From Natronosalvus sp042663485 (GTDB lineage: Archaea > Halobacteriota > Halobacteria > Halobacteriales > Natrialbaceae): a DNA stretch of 64,000 bases. Location of the stretch: the NCBI GenBank assembly GCA_042663485.1, contig JBHTAF010000001.1, one strand, 5' to 3'. Under the pieces are notes generated by a model. It ran no database searches, was not told the DNA's origin, and was given only the letters and a program-made list of their open reading frames with translations. Below are positions 8,154 to 16,163 of the stretch, in pieces. Each line of letters starts with the position of its first letter. Positions within the stretch are counted from its first letter, which is position 1. The translations under genes and the position numbers were made by a program.

Positions 8154-9044
8154 ATGATCGGCCAGACCTCTCCACCAGAATGGGTGACAGATTTACTGTC
8201 AGCATACGACCAGGTGTTGTCAGAATTGTTTTGGTTCCTCGTGGGCCTCGGGATCGTCTATTTCATCGGCCGGATCGTTCTTATTCCTCTTGCCACTGGA
8301 ATTGTCAGATCGCGTAATCGCAATAACCCCACGATCGAGACTGCAACGAAGACATACCTTCGGGTGGTTCTGATCGGGTTTGCGATCCTGACGGGCATAA
8401 TTGCCGCTGGATACGGAAGGGTGTTTTCCGAATCGGCGGTCATCATTGCTGCCATCACGTTTGCCCTCGGTATCGCCGGGCAGCACGTGTTCGGTTCGCT
8501 GATCAGCGGGATGTTTCTCGTCGCTGATCCCGACTTTAACGTTGGCGACTGGATAGAGTGGCCGGGTGGGGAAGGCACCATCGAAGCAGTCGACTTTCGT
8601 GTCACGCGAGTTCGGACACTAGACAACGAAACGATCTCGGTCCCGAACACTGAACTCACGAACAACGCGCTCACCCGGCCCTACGGTCGGGACCAGTACC
8701 GGATTACAGAACAGGTGTCCGTCGCCTACTACGAGGACACCGAGCGGGCGATGATGGAGATTCAACAGATTGCCGTTAACTATGATTCGATCCTCGATGA
8801 TCCAGCGCCGAACGCACGGATTCTCGAACTCGGGGAGAACGCGATCACGGTGCAAGCAGAGTTGTGGATAGAAGATCCGAATAACAAGGACATCTTGACG
8901 ATTCGCTCGGACTTCCGTCGATTAGTAAAACGACACTTCGATGAGGAAGAGATCTCGCTTGCTCCGCCCTCTGAACAGTTGCTCTCGGGTGAAGTTACCG
9001 TGAAAGATCGGAAGAGCGAGTCACCAGCCTCAAACGACGTATGA
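8154..9044 (+). CDS. MscS-family mechanosensitive channel
   Basis: This 296-residue small-conductance mechanosensitive channel releases solutes on hypo-osmotic shock. It has three N-terminal membrane helices (about residues 20-45, 65-85 and 90-115). The third is the Gly/Ala-rich pore helix (AAITFALGIAGQHVFGSLISG). The MscS beta domain follows with DPDFNVGDWIEWPGGEGTIE and VSVPNTELTNNALTRPYG-like sequence. The C-terminal alpha/beta vestibule ends near residue 280. Length and architecture match single-pore MscS proteins. It is monocistronic, with the MITE just upstream. Confidence 0.92.
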   Translation: MIGQTSPPEWVTDLLSAYDQVLSELFWFLVGLGIVYFIGRIVLIPLATGIVRSRNRNNPTIETATKTYLRVVLIGFAILTGIIAAGYGRVFSESAVIIAAITFALGIAGQHVFGSLISGMFLVADPDFNVGDWIEWPGGEGTIEAVDFRVTRVRTLDNETISVPNTELTNNALTRPYGRDQYRITEQVSVAYYEDTERAMMEIQQIAVNYDSILDDPAPNARILELGENAITVQAELWIEDPNNKDILTIRSDFRRLVKRHFDEEEISLAPPSEQLLSGEVTVKDRKSESPASNDV

Positions 9045-9127
9045 AACGGGCTATCAGAGCCAAAATAGAGTCTAATGTGATGGTCGAACCAGACCGAAGT
9101 CAACTCGAGACGCGCGCTGTTCGAGAC

Positions 9128-10327
9128 TCAGTTCGTCGTCACGATCTCGATCACGTCCCGAGATTCGACGGGGTAGTCCTTGCCTAACTGGCGGTTGCTC
9201 CGGCAGTCGATGGCGTAGAGGAAGCCGTCGCCGATGTCGGAGTGGAGGCTGTAGGCGAAGTCCTCCGCGGTCGACTCCGGCGGGATCAGGAAACAGTCGG
9301 GGAGCACCTCGCCGCGTTCGTTCCCCAGGCCGTTGGCACCGCCGGGAAACACCGGCGTGACGCCGAGCACGTCGAACAGGGCCGTCTCGAGCGCCGCCTG
9401 GACACCCGTCGCGCCGTAGGATTGGAGGAAGTCGCGGATCTGCTCGAGGCCCTCCTCCTGACTCTCGGAGATGTCGCCCGTGATCTCGAAGTCGTCGTCA
9501 CCCGGCTGATAGTCGACGACGCTGGCCTTGTCAGCCGACTTGAGCGCCTTCTCGGCGTGGGCACTGCAGGGAACGATCGTCAAGTGCTCGTAGTCGGGGT
9601 CGCTCGTGATCTCGTCGTAGTTGGCCTGGGCTGCGGGCGTGTCCATCTTGTTCGCCGCGATCACCATCGGCTTCGTCGCCTTGCGAATCTCGCGGGCTAG
9701 CTCGAGTTTATCCTCGTCGTCCCACTCCTCGGGGTCGAAACCGATGTCGACGCGCCGAATGAGAAGCTTGAGTTCGTCCTCGTTCGTCTTGAACGCGCTC
9801 ATCTGTTCGGCCAGGTCCTCCTCGATGGCGTCGTCCTCGGTGACGTAGCCCGACGAGTAGCGGTTGATTCCCTTCTCGAGCACGCCGAGGTACCACTGGT
9901 CGAGTTCGGTCTCGAGGAAGTCGATATCCTCGCGGGGATCGTGGCCCTCGGTTGGTTCGCCCTCGAGGTCCGTCTCACCGGCGAAGTCGACGACGTGGAC
10001 GAGCACGTCGGTTTCGTTGAGGTCGGTCAGGAACTGGTTCCCGAGACCTTTCCCCTCGTGGGCGCCGGGGATGAGGCCGGCGACGTCGACGAGTTTCGTG
10101 GGGACGAAGCGAATTCCGTGCTCACAGTAGCCGACGTTGGGGGTGCACTCCTCGTCGAACTCGGGAGCGGCGCACTCGACGCGGACGTAGGCCTCGCCGA
10201 CGCTGGGGTCGATGGTGGTGAACGGGTAGGCCCCCTCGGGGACGTCGTTCATCGTGGCGGCGTTGAAGAAGGAGGACTTGCCGACGGAGGGTTTGCCGAC
10301 GAGTCCGATCCGGTAACTGCTGGTCAT
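9128..10327 (-). CDS. ychF: YchF/OLA1-family ATPase/GTPase
   Basis: This 399-residue Obg-like P-loop nucleotidase has G1 at residues 11-19 (GKPSVGKSS), switch and G3 DVAGLIPGAHEGKGLG, and an ANKMDTPAA motif. A coiled-coil/helical insert follows, and a C-terminal TGS domain from about residue 315 contains LPDCFLIPPES and ESRDVIEIV. YchF proteins associate with ribosomes and prefer ATP in many species. The start was chosen at the ATG at 10327 directly before SSYRIGLVG, because the longer frame upstream is Arg-rich non-coding sequence. Confidence 0.93.
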   Translation of the reverse strand: MTSSYRIGLVGKPSVGKSSFFNAATMNDVPEGAYPFTTIDPSVGEAYVRVECAAPEFDEECTPNVGYCEHGIRFVPTKLVDVAGLIPGAHEGKGLGNQFLTDLNETDVLVHVVDFAGETDLEGEPTEGHDPREDIDFLETELDQWYLGVLEKGINRYSSGYVTEDDAIEEDLAEQMSAFKTNEDELKLLIRRVDIGFDPEEWDDEDKLELAREIRKATKPMVIAANKMDTPAAQANYDEITSDPDYEHLTIVPCSAHAEKALKSADKASVVDYQPGDDDFEITGDISESQEEGLEQIRDFLQSYGATGVQAALETALFDVLGVTPVFPGGANGLGNERGEVLPDCFLIPPESTAEDFAYSLHSDIGDGFLYAIDCRSNRQLGKDYPVESRDVIEIVTTN

Positions 10328-10467
10328 TACCAGTCGTGAGCGCGGCCCGGCTAAACGGCTTTTGCTCTCGTCGCCGTGTGAAAGGAGACGGCATGCCACG
10401 GTCTCGGATCGAGGACTCGAGCGACCGCGCCGGTACGTATTTTGTCCTCCAGTGTCACGTTGGGAAC

Positions 10468-10854
10468 GTGAATGCTCCGTCGTCCGGAACGGACGCCGAT
10501 CGCTTCTTCGACGGGCGAGGCGGTCCGGTAGCGCTCGGACTGTCATACGTCGCGGTCGGCATCGCGCTGTTTTACGGGCTGGCGACGAACTCCATCGAAC
10601 TTGTGATGGCCGTTCTCGTCGGCGTGGTCGGATTGCTACTCCTCTCGCTGTACATCGTCGTCAGACGGGAAGGGCTGGTCACTGCCGAAAACAGGCTCAT
10701 CGGTACTTTCGTTCTGGTCGCGATGGGACTGCTGTACGGGCTCTACGAGTTTACCGCACTCTCGTCGGAAGTCGTCTTTGCAATCGTCTTCGTGGTCGGC
10801 GTCATCCTGCCGCATCTGCTCCTCGAGCATACTGACTACGGAACGACGGAGTGA
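10468..10854 (+). CDS. Small four-helix membrane protein
   Basis: This protein of about 128 residues has four predicted membrane helices in the last 100 residues (LGLSYVAVGIALFYGL, VMAVLVGVVGLLLLSLYIVV, LIGTFVLVAMGLLYGL, VVFAIVFVVGVILPHLLL). No family is recognised. I prefer the GTG at 10468, which gives a plausible polar N-terminus; an ATG at 10393 would add 25 residues. A TATA-like TATTTT lies near 10439. It is transcribed divergently from ychF. Confidence 0.6.
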   Translation: MNAPSSGTDADRFFDGRGGPVALGLSYVAVGIALFYGLATNSIELVMAVLVGVVGLLLLSLYIVVRREGLVTAENRLIGTFVLVAMGLLYGLYEFTALSSEVVFAIVFVVGVILPHLLLEHTDYGTTE

Positions 10855-10888
10855 AACCGTCGAGACGGGCTCGAACCCCGCTCGAGTA

Positions 10889-11863
10889 TCAAACGTGCGT
10901 CGGCGGTTCGACCGCCGTCTCGATGGCGAGTTCGTCGGCGACGTCCTCCAGGAGGCCACCTTTGACCTCGGCCGGTCGCCAGCCGATTTCGGCCACCAGC
11001 GGCGGCCCGAACGTCTCCCGAATCGTCTTGAGGTGTGCGCGTTCGGTTTCGACGCGCTCGCGAAGGTAGCGCGCGCCGCGGCCGTTCTCGTCGGCGTCGG
11101 GTTCGGGCGTGAGTTTGTTGGCGACGAGGCCGCGGACCGGGAGGTCCTTCTCTTCAAGGTCGGCGATCGAGCGCTCGGTCTCGTTCAGCGAGAGTTCGTC
11201 CGGGTTGACTACGAGGAAGAAGGCCGCATCGTCGCCGAGAGTGTCTCCGGCAAACCGGAAGAACTCCTTTCGCTCCTCCAAGCGGGCGAGGACGGGGTCG
11301 CCGTCCATCACGCGGCGCGGTTCGTTGTTCCCGATGGCGGCCTTCTCGAAGAGATCGATGCTCGTCCGACGTTTGTACATGAGCCGGTCGATCCAGCCCT
11401 CGAGCAGCTCCGGCAAGCCGAGCAGGCGGAGCGTGCTACCGGAGGGAGCGGTGTCGAAGACGACCCGGTCGTATCCCTCCGAATTGCGCATGACGTCGAT
11501 GAATCGGTCGAACAGAGCCGACTCGTAGGCGCCAGGGGTCCCGTGAGCCATCTCGAGCTGGCGGTTGATCTCGTTGACCATCGCCGCCGACACCTGCTCG
11601 GAGAGGTCACGTCGGATGTCGTCGAGGTGTCGCGTGACCTCCTCCTCGGGGTCGAGTTGCATCGCCTCGAGGCCGTCGACGCCCTCGACGGGGGTTGGAT
11701 CGTCGTCGAAGGGCTGGTCGAACACGTCGGTGACCGAGTGGGCCGGATCGGTCGAGACGACGAGCGTACGCAGCCCGTCGCGAGCACACCGCAGGCCGTA
11801 GGCACAGGAGACGGTGGTCTTGCCGACCCCGCCCTTGCCGCCGAAGAAGACGAACGGTTCCAT
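10889..11863 (-). CDS. Get3/ArsA-family ATPase
   Basis: This 324-residue P-loop ATPase of the ArsA/Get3 (TRC40) family has the deviant Walker A GGKGGVGKTT at residues 8-17, switch I STDPAHS, and the switch II/A-loop region FDTAPSGSTLRLL. It is single-domain, as in Get3 and unlike the tandem bacterial ArsA. No arsenite-binding Cys cluster or ars genes are visible. A role in targeting tail-anchored membrane proteins, or a related chaperone role, is likelier than arsenite export. It lies 5 bp downstream of a small partner gene on the same strand. Confidence 0.88.
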   Translation of the reverse strand: MEPFVFFGGKGGVGKTTVSCAYGLRCARDGLRTLVVSTDPAHSVTDVFDQPFDDDPTPVEGVDGLEAMQLDPEEEVTRHLDDIRRDLSEQVSAAMVNEINRQLEMAHGTPGAYESALFDRFIDVMRNSEGYDRVVFDTAPSGSTLRLLGLPELLEGWIDRLMYKRRTSIDLFEKAAIGNNEPRRVMDGDPVLARLEERKEFFRFAGDTLGDDAAFFLVVNPDELSLNETERSIADLEEKDLPVRGLVANKLTPEPDADENGRGARYLRERVETERAHLKTIRETFGPPLVAEIGWRPAEVKGGLLEDVADELAIETAVEPPTHV

Positions 11864-11868
11864 GGTGG

Positions 11869-12165
11869 TCAGAAGTGGTACTGCTGGCCCTTGCGCTCGA
11901 TGAGGGTGTCGCGATCCCACAGGCGACGCTCCCAGGCCTCGAACTCGGTCTCGAGGTAGGGCAGGAGTTCGGCGGTGTAGTACGACACGGGCGAGGGGAT
12001 GCCGAACGCGTCGGGGAAACACGCGAGCATGAACGCGTCCTCGAGGTCCTCGGCTTCCTTCTCGATCTTCTCGTAGGCCGGGTGCGTGATCATCCCGTGA
12101 TAGAGCCCGCGGAGCCACTCCTCGAGCGTTTCTCGAAACCGTTCGATGCGATCGGCCAGGTCCAT
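11869..12165 (-). CDS. Conserved haloarchaeal protein upstream of Get3-like gene
   Basis: This 98-residue helical protein begins MDLADRIERFRETLEEWLRGL and contains DAFMLACFPDAFGIPSPVSYYTAELLPYL. No function is recognised. Its stop is 5 bp before the start of the Get3/ArsA-like gene, so the two are almost certainly co-transcribed and may act together. The ATG at 12165 begins the conserved-looking part; the upstream frame is Pro/Gly-rich and discarded. Confidence 0.75.
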   Translation of the reverse strand: MDLADRIERFRETLEEWLRGLYHGMITHPAYEKIEKEAEDLEDAFMLACFPDAFGIPSPVSYYTAELLPYLETEFEAWERRLWDRDTLIERKGQQYHF

Positions 12166-12283
12166 GGCCCGATATGCGGGTCCGACGGCTAAAAGGTATC
12201 GCGGCGGTGGGGGATTCGAGCCAGAGCCGGATCTCATCCTCCTCGAGGATCGGATTCAAGGGACCACGGCACCAGTAGCCGGT

Positions 12284-13564
12284 ATGAACGGGCAGACCGA
12301 ACAGATTCCGGTCACGATTCTCTCCGGAAGCCTGGGGGCTGGAAAGACGACGCTGCTCAACCACCTGCTGACGACCGCCGAGGACCGGTCGCTGGCGGTG
12401 CTGGTCAATGACATGGGCGAGGTCAACGTCGACGCCGAACTGATCGCCGAGGGCTCCGAACTCGACCTCGAGGACGGCGTCGCGGAGCTCTCGAACGGCT
12501 GTATCTGCTGTGAACTCCAGGACGACCTCGAGACTGCGGTCGTCCGCCTGGCCCGCGATCGCGATTTCGACCACCTGATCGTCGAGTCCTCGGGCATCTC
12601 CGAACCCGCGCCCGTCGCGCGACTGTTCACCACCGAGTCTCGCGTCGCCGCCCGCTACGCCGTCGACACGCTCGTGACCGTCCTCGACACGCCCGCGTTC
12701 CTCGAGGCCTTCGCCGGGGACGAGGTCCCGGAGCGTCGCGGCACTGAGGACGACCGGCCGCTCTCGGATCTGCTGGTCGAGCAGGTCGAGGTCTCGAACC
12801 TGGTCCTGCTCAACAAGGCGGACCTGTGTAGCAAGGGCGAACTCGAGCACGCCGCCGACCTCGTCCGGGCACTCCAGCCCGACGCGGAGACGATTCGGAC
12901 GGAGTTCTCCGCGGTGGACCCGGATCGACTCCTGGAACGGGGACTGTTCGGTCCCGACCGACTTGTCGACCTGCCGGGCTGGAAGCGGGCGCTCGAGGAG
13001 GGCTCGGAGACCCGCGATGACGACGAGGAACGTGACTCCGATCACGAGCATCACGAAGGGGGAGGCCACGATAACCACGGAGATGGGGGCCACGGCCACG
13101 GCTACGGCCACGACCACCGCCACCCCGACGAAATCTACGGCGTCTCCTCGTTCGTCTTCCGCCGCCGCCGTCCCTTCCACCCCGAGCGGTTCGCCGACGT
13201 TCTCCAGGATCTGCCGTCAGAAATCGTTCGATCGAAGGGCACTGCCTGGATCGCTGGCAACGAGATGCGGGTGACGGTCGCCCAGGCCGGCCCCTCCGTC
13301 AGGGCCACCTCACAGGGCCCCTGGATCGCCAGCCTCCCGGCCGTCGAGCGCGACATGCTCCGCTCGAACCGACCTAACCTCGAGTGGCACGACGAGTACG
13401 GTGACCGCCGCACCGAACTCGTGTTCATCGGTACCGACTACGACGAAGAAGCCCTCCGAGCGGAGCTCTCGGACGCGCTCGTAACCGACGAGGAGTGGGA
13501 CGAAAGCGTCGACGGACCGTTCCCCGACGCCCAGAGCGAAGAGGTCGTGCTGAGAGGCGGCTGA
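12284..13564 (+). CDS. COG0523/CobW-family GTPase with His-rich loop
   Basis: This 426-residue putative metallochaperone GTPase has Walker A at residues 15-23 (GSLGAGKTT), the family metal-binding CxCC motif at C73-x-C75-C76, ESSGISEPAPV, and an NKAD base-recognition motif (LLNKADL). Between the GTPase and the C-terminal CobW_C domain, residues about 245-285 hold more than ten His with Asp and Gly, a typical zinc, nickel or cobalt sink. COG0523 proteins load Zn, Co or other metals into client enzymes. The gene is divergent from the Get3-like operon. A znu-type zinc importer lies about 48 kb away. Confidence 0.9.
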   Translation: MNGQTEQIPVTILSGSLGAGKTTLLNHLLTTAEDRSLAVLVNDMGEVNVDAELIAEGSELDLEDGVAELSNGCICCELQDDLETAVVRLARDRDFDHLIVESSGISEPAPVARLFTTESRVAARYAVDTLVTVLDTPAFLEAFAGDEVPERRGTEDDRPLSDLLVEQVEVSNLVLLNKADLCSKGELEHAADLVRALQPDAETIRTEFSAVDPDRLLERGLFGPDRLVDLPGWKRALEEGSETRDDDEERDSDHEHHEGGGHDNHGDGGHGHGYGHDHRHPDEIYGVSSFVFRRRRPFHPERFADVLQDLPSEIVRSKGTAWIAGNEMRVTVAQAGPSVRATSQGPWIASLPAVERDMLRSNRPNLEWHDEYGDRRTELVFIGTDYDEEALRAELSDALVTDEEWDESVDGPFPDAQSEEVVLRGG

Positions 13565-13601
13565 CGACGGCCGGGGACCCGAAGGACAGAGAGCGAGCCC
13601 G

Positions 13602-13805
13602 TCAGCAGGCGCAGCTACGGCCGCTCGAGCGCTCGAAGCGCATCTCCTCGCCGCAGTCCGGACAGACCGGTTCGCCCTCGAGGTCGACGTCCCTGACCCT
13701 GACGTCGCAGTCGTCACACCAGTACGCCCCCTGCGAGCCGTCCGTGAGGCGGTCGTTCGGCCCGGACGACGCGAGCGCGGCTTTCACCGAATCGATGACA
13801 CCCAT
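13602..13805 (-). CDS. Small zinc-ribbon protein
   Basis: This 67-residue protein contains a double CxxC zinc ribbon, YWCDDCDVRVRD and PVCPDCGEEM, followed by a CAC tail. No function is known; such small zinc proteins are abundant in haloarchaea. The ATG at 13805 starts MGVIDSVKAAL; the longer upstream frame is Arg-rich noise. It is convergent with the CobW-type gene. Confidence 0.78.
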   Translation of the reverse strand: MGVIDSVKAALASSGPNDRLTDGSQGAYWCDDCDVRVRDVDLEGEPVCPDCGEEMRFERSSGRSCAC

Positions 13806-13951
13806 ACTCGAGTGTTCTGGCTCCAGCACTACCAGACCTTTGTGAGTGTGTATCAATGGCGCACGACCGTCGAATGGCTTCGAAACCACCCGACCCTCTT
13901 CACAGCCGCTCGAGCGTCTCAAATCGCTCGAACGGCGCATATCGAACCACC

Positions 13952-14269
13952 TTAGAGGATCAGCGGGATCGCGAGGCCAACGATGAGCGCTGCGAGGACG
14001 ACCATGAGATAAAATAGCCGCTCGGCGCGAATTCCGGCCGGAACGGTCTCGAGGAGTTCCGGGCGGACGGTCCACACCTGCCGGTAGTACGCTCCGACGG
14101 TGGTCGCGAGCGAGATAACGATGGAGCCGGCGGCCGAACGCTCGAGGCCAGCACCCAGGGCTTGCCCGTACAGCGGGCCGAACGAGAGCACGAGCATGCA
14201 CGCGAGTCCCGCGACGACGAAAAACGGGACGGGATCGACGGGCACCCCCTCACGATTCCGAAATCGCAT
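13952..14269 (-). CDS. Small three-helix membrane protein
   Basis: This 105-residue protein has three hydrophobic segments (FFVVAGLACMLVLSFGPLYG, SAAGSIVISLATTVGAYY, LFYLMVVLAALIVGLAIPLIL). No family is recognised. It is transcribed divergently from the next small membrane protein, with 57 bp between the starts. Confidence 0.7.
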   Translation of the reverse strand: MRFRNREGVPVDPVPFFVVAGLACMLVLSFGPLYGQALGAGLERSAAGSIVISLATTVGAYYRQVWTVRPELLETVPAGIRAERLFYLMVVLAALIVGLAIPLIL

Positions 14270-14326
14270 ACGGTTCGAACGCTTCCAAGCGACAAAAGCT
14301 AAGTGGGAAACCGTCCGTTGTCCGGT

Positions 14327-14548
14327 ATGACTGACGCCGAGGAGCCAGAGGGGTTCAGCGAGGGCGTATCGTCGTCACGGGGAGACCCTCGCGTGCTCCT
14401 CGCGATGAACCTCGTCCTGTCGACGCTGTTCGCCGTGTCGATCATCTGGGGGCTCTCGTTTATCGGAATCGTCGAGTACACCCTGATCAACATAGCGACG
14501 GCGGCGATACTGTTGTTTGCGGCGACGTACGCTGTGACGATGACCTGA
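14327..14548 (+). CDS. Small two-helix membrane protein
   Basis: This 73-residue protein has a polar N-terminus (TDAEEPEGFSEGVSSSRGD) followed by two membrane helices (VLLAMNLVLSTLFAVSIIWG and TLINIATAAILLFAATYAV). It resembles small haloarchaeal membrane proteins of unknown function. The ATG at 14327 is preferred to an in-frame codon at 14303. Confidence 0.72.
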   Translation: MTDAEEPEGFSEGVSSSRGDPRVLLAMNLVLSTLFAVSIIWGLSFIGIVEYTLINIATAAILLFAATYAVTMT

Positions 14549-14635
14549 CCGGTTCGACTCGAGGCGGGGCGACCAGAACTCGAGGTAGCATCGGGCACGG
14601 ACTCGAAGCGGCGTCCGTCGGCCGAGCGCTACTGA

Positions 14636-14854
14636 CTATCGACCGTAGATAACGCGTCGAGCGGCGTCGTCGATTCGATCGGTCACCCGTTCCAGCCACG
14701 CCGCGGGCGATACTCGACGGAGCGTCGCGTCATCGACCTCGATCCCCGCGTCGCCGAACGGATCGTTGTCGGTGTTCTCACCGTCCGATCCGACGACGTC
14801 GACGACCGACGACATCGCACACCGTCCGCAGGATTCGGTTTGTTTCCCTCCCAT
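14636..14854 (-). CDS. Small conserved protein with CxxC
   Basis: This acidic protein of about 72 residues carries one CGRC knuckle near the N-terminus and a C-terminal amphipathic helix (PAAWLERVTDRIDDAARRVIYG). No function is recognised. The ATG at 14854 is chosen over an in-frame GTG five codons upstream. It is divergent from the cupin gene. Confidence 0.6.
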   Translation of the reverse strand: MGGKQTESCGRCAMSSVVDVVGSDGENTDNDPFGDAGIEVDDATLRRVSPAAWLERVTDRIDDAARRVIYGR

Positions 14855-14983
14855 GTGAGTCTCTGTCACGAGTTACCGTCTCCAGGGGCTAAAACGTACC
14901 GCCCGGACGCTCGAGGCGTTCACGCCCGTCTCGAGACCGTCGTCACCGACGCCTATTTGCTCCCCCGGTCGGTACGAGGTGAT

Positions 14984-15373
14984 ATGGGATACCGTATCGT
15001 CGATCCGGGGAGCGTCGACCCCGCGCCCGATCGACCGAGCGAGTGTCGAAAACTGTCCGAGTCGGGCGGTCTCGAGACCATGGCTATCAATCGGTTTCGC
15101 GCCGAGCCGGGGGAGGAGCTACCGCTGGCCTACCACTACCACGAGACCCAGCAGGAGGCGTTCTACGTTCTCGAAGGAACGATGGCCGTGGAGACGCCCG
15201 AGGACACCTACGAGGTTCCGACCGACTGTCTGTTCGTCGTCGATCCGGGAAGCCCGCAACGGGCGTACAACCCGGCCGACGCCGAAGGGCCGATAACCGT
15301 CCTGGCTATCGGCGCACCGGCCACGGACGGTGACGCCCGCGCGTACGACCCTGACGACGAAAGCGACGCATGA
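14984..15373 (+). CDS. Cupin-domain protein
   Basis: This 129-residue single cupin has motif 1 YHYHETQQEAFYVLEG (metal ligands His, His, Glu) and motif 2 FVVDPGSPQRAYNP, where the usual His is replaced. It probably binds a metal or small ligand; the substrate is unknown. It overlaps the next gene by 4 nt (ATGA), which implies translational coupling. Confidence 0.85.
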   Translation: MGYRIVDPGSVDPAPDRPSECRKLSESGGLETMAINRFRAEPGEELPLAYHYHETQQEAFYVLEGTMAVETPEDTYEVPTDCLFVVDPGSPQRAYNPADAEGPITVLAIGAPATDGDARAYDPDDESDA

Positions 15374-15987
15374 GCGACAGCGAACAATTCCCCGAGGCCG
15401 ACGAACTCCCGGCGGAGATCCGCGAGGCCGTCCCCGACTGGGACGACGAGTACCTCGATCGGGTTTCCGACCGGCTCATGTACAGTTATGACCTCGAGAA
15501 GGACCATCATGCCGCCGGCGAGCGGTGGGACCTCTACGGCGAGATGCGGGTGCTCAACCAGAAGCAGTTCTTCCACCCAGCGCTGAGCTACGCCGACCAC
15601 GAGGCCGAGGAGTACCTCTTCGCCCGCCGTGAGCCGCGCCCGACGGTCGCCGAACTCGAGCGGTTGGTCGATCTGGGCCACGACGTGGCCGACGAGAAGG
15701 TCGTCGCCGACGAGGAACACTTTGGAACGGACGTGAGTTTTGTGCTCGTCGCCGACGAATTGCCAAGTGACGTCCGCGAGTACGTCTCGGGCTTTCGCGA
15801 CCGGACGCTGTTGAAGTTCGGCTACTACGGTCACTACGACGTGAACCTCGCCGTGGTGGTGCCCGACGAGGAAGATCACGTCGCCAGCGAGGCTGCCGAC
15901 GTCGCCGAGGCGTTCACCCTCTGGGACGACGTCAGCGAACCCGACGAAGGCGTTCTCTCGCGATTCGCGAAGCGCTTCTGGCGGTAG
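15370..15987 (+). CDS. Conserved haloarchaeal protein coupled to cupin
   Basis: This 205-residue soluble acidic protein has no recognised domain. It starts inside the cupin stop codon (ATGA overlap). Visible features are a W/Y-rich segment (GERWDLYGEMRVLNQKQFFHPAL) and FGYYGHYDVNLAVVVPDEE. The overlap with the cupin suggests a shared role. Confidence 0.75.
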   Translation: MSDSEQFPEADELPAEIREAVPDWDDEYLDRVSDRLMYSYDLEKDHHAAGERWDLYGEMRVLNQKQFFHPALSYADHEAEEYLFARREPRPTVAELERLVDLGHDVADEKVVADEEHFGTDVSFVLVADELPSDVREYVSGFRDRTLLKFGYYGHYDVNLAVVVPDEEDHVASEAADVAEAFTLWDDVSEPDEGVLSRFAKRFWR

Positions 15988-16163
15988 ACGGGCGTCGATC
16001 CGCGTCGTTCATCGCCTGATAAACGGGATGGGGCGAGCGAGACTCGAAACGATGACGATCTGTGACGAGTGGCTAATTGTAGAGAAGCTACGTCAAACGA
16101 TCTCGTACTCGAGAGCAGCGTACGGCAAAAAAGTTCGTCCGGCGTTCGGCGTTCCGGCCGTCG

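Noticed and set aside
10889..13180. Minus-strand frame that would extend the Get3-like protein to over 700 residues
   Set aside because: The family start MEPFVFFGGKGGVGKTT is at 11863, and the extension is antisense to the CobW-type gene and overlaps another real gene.
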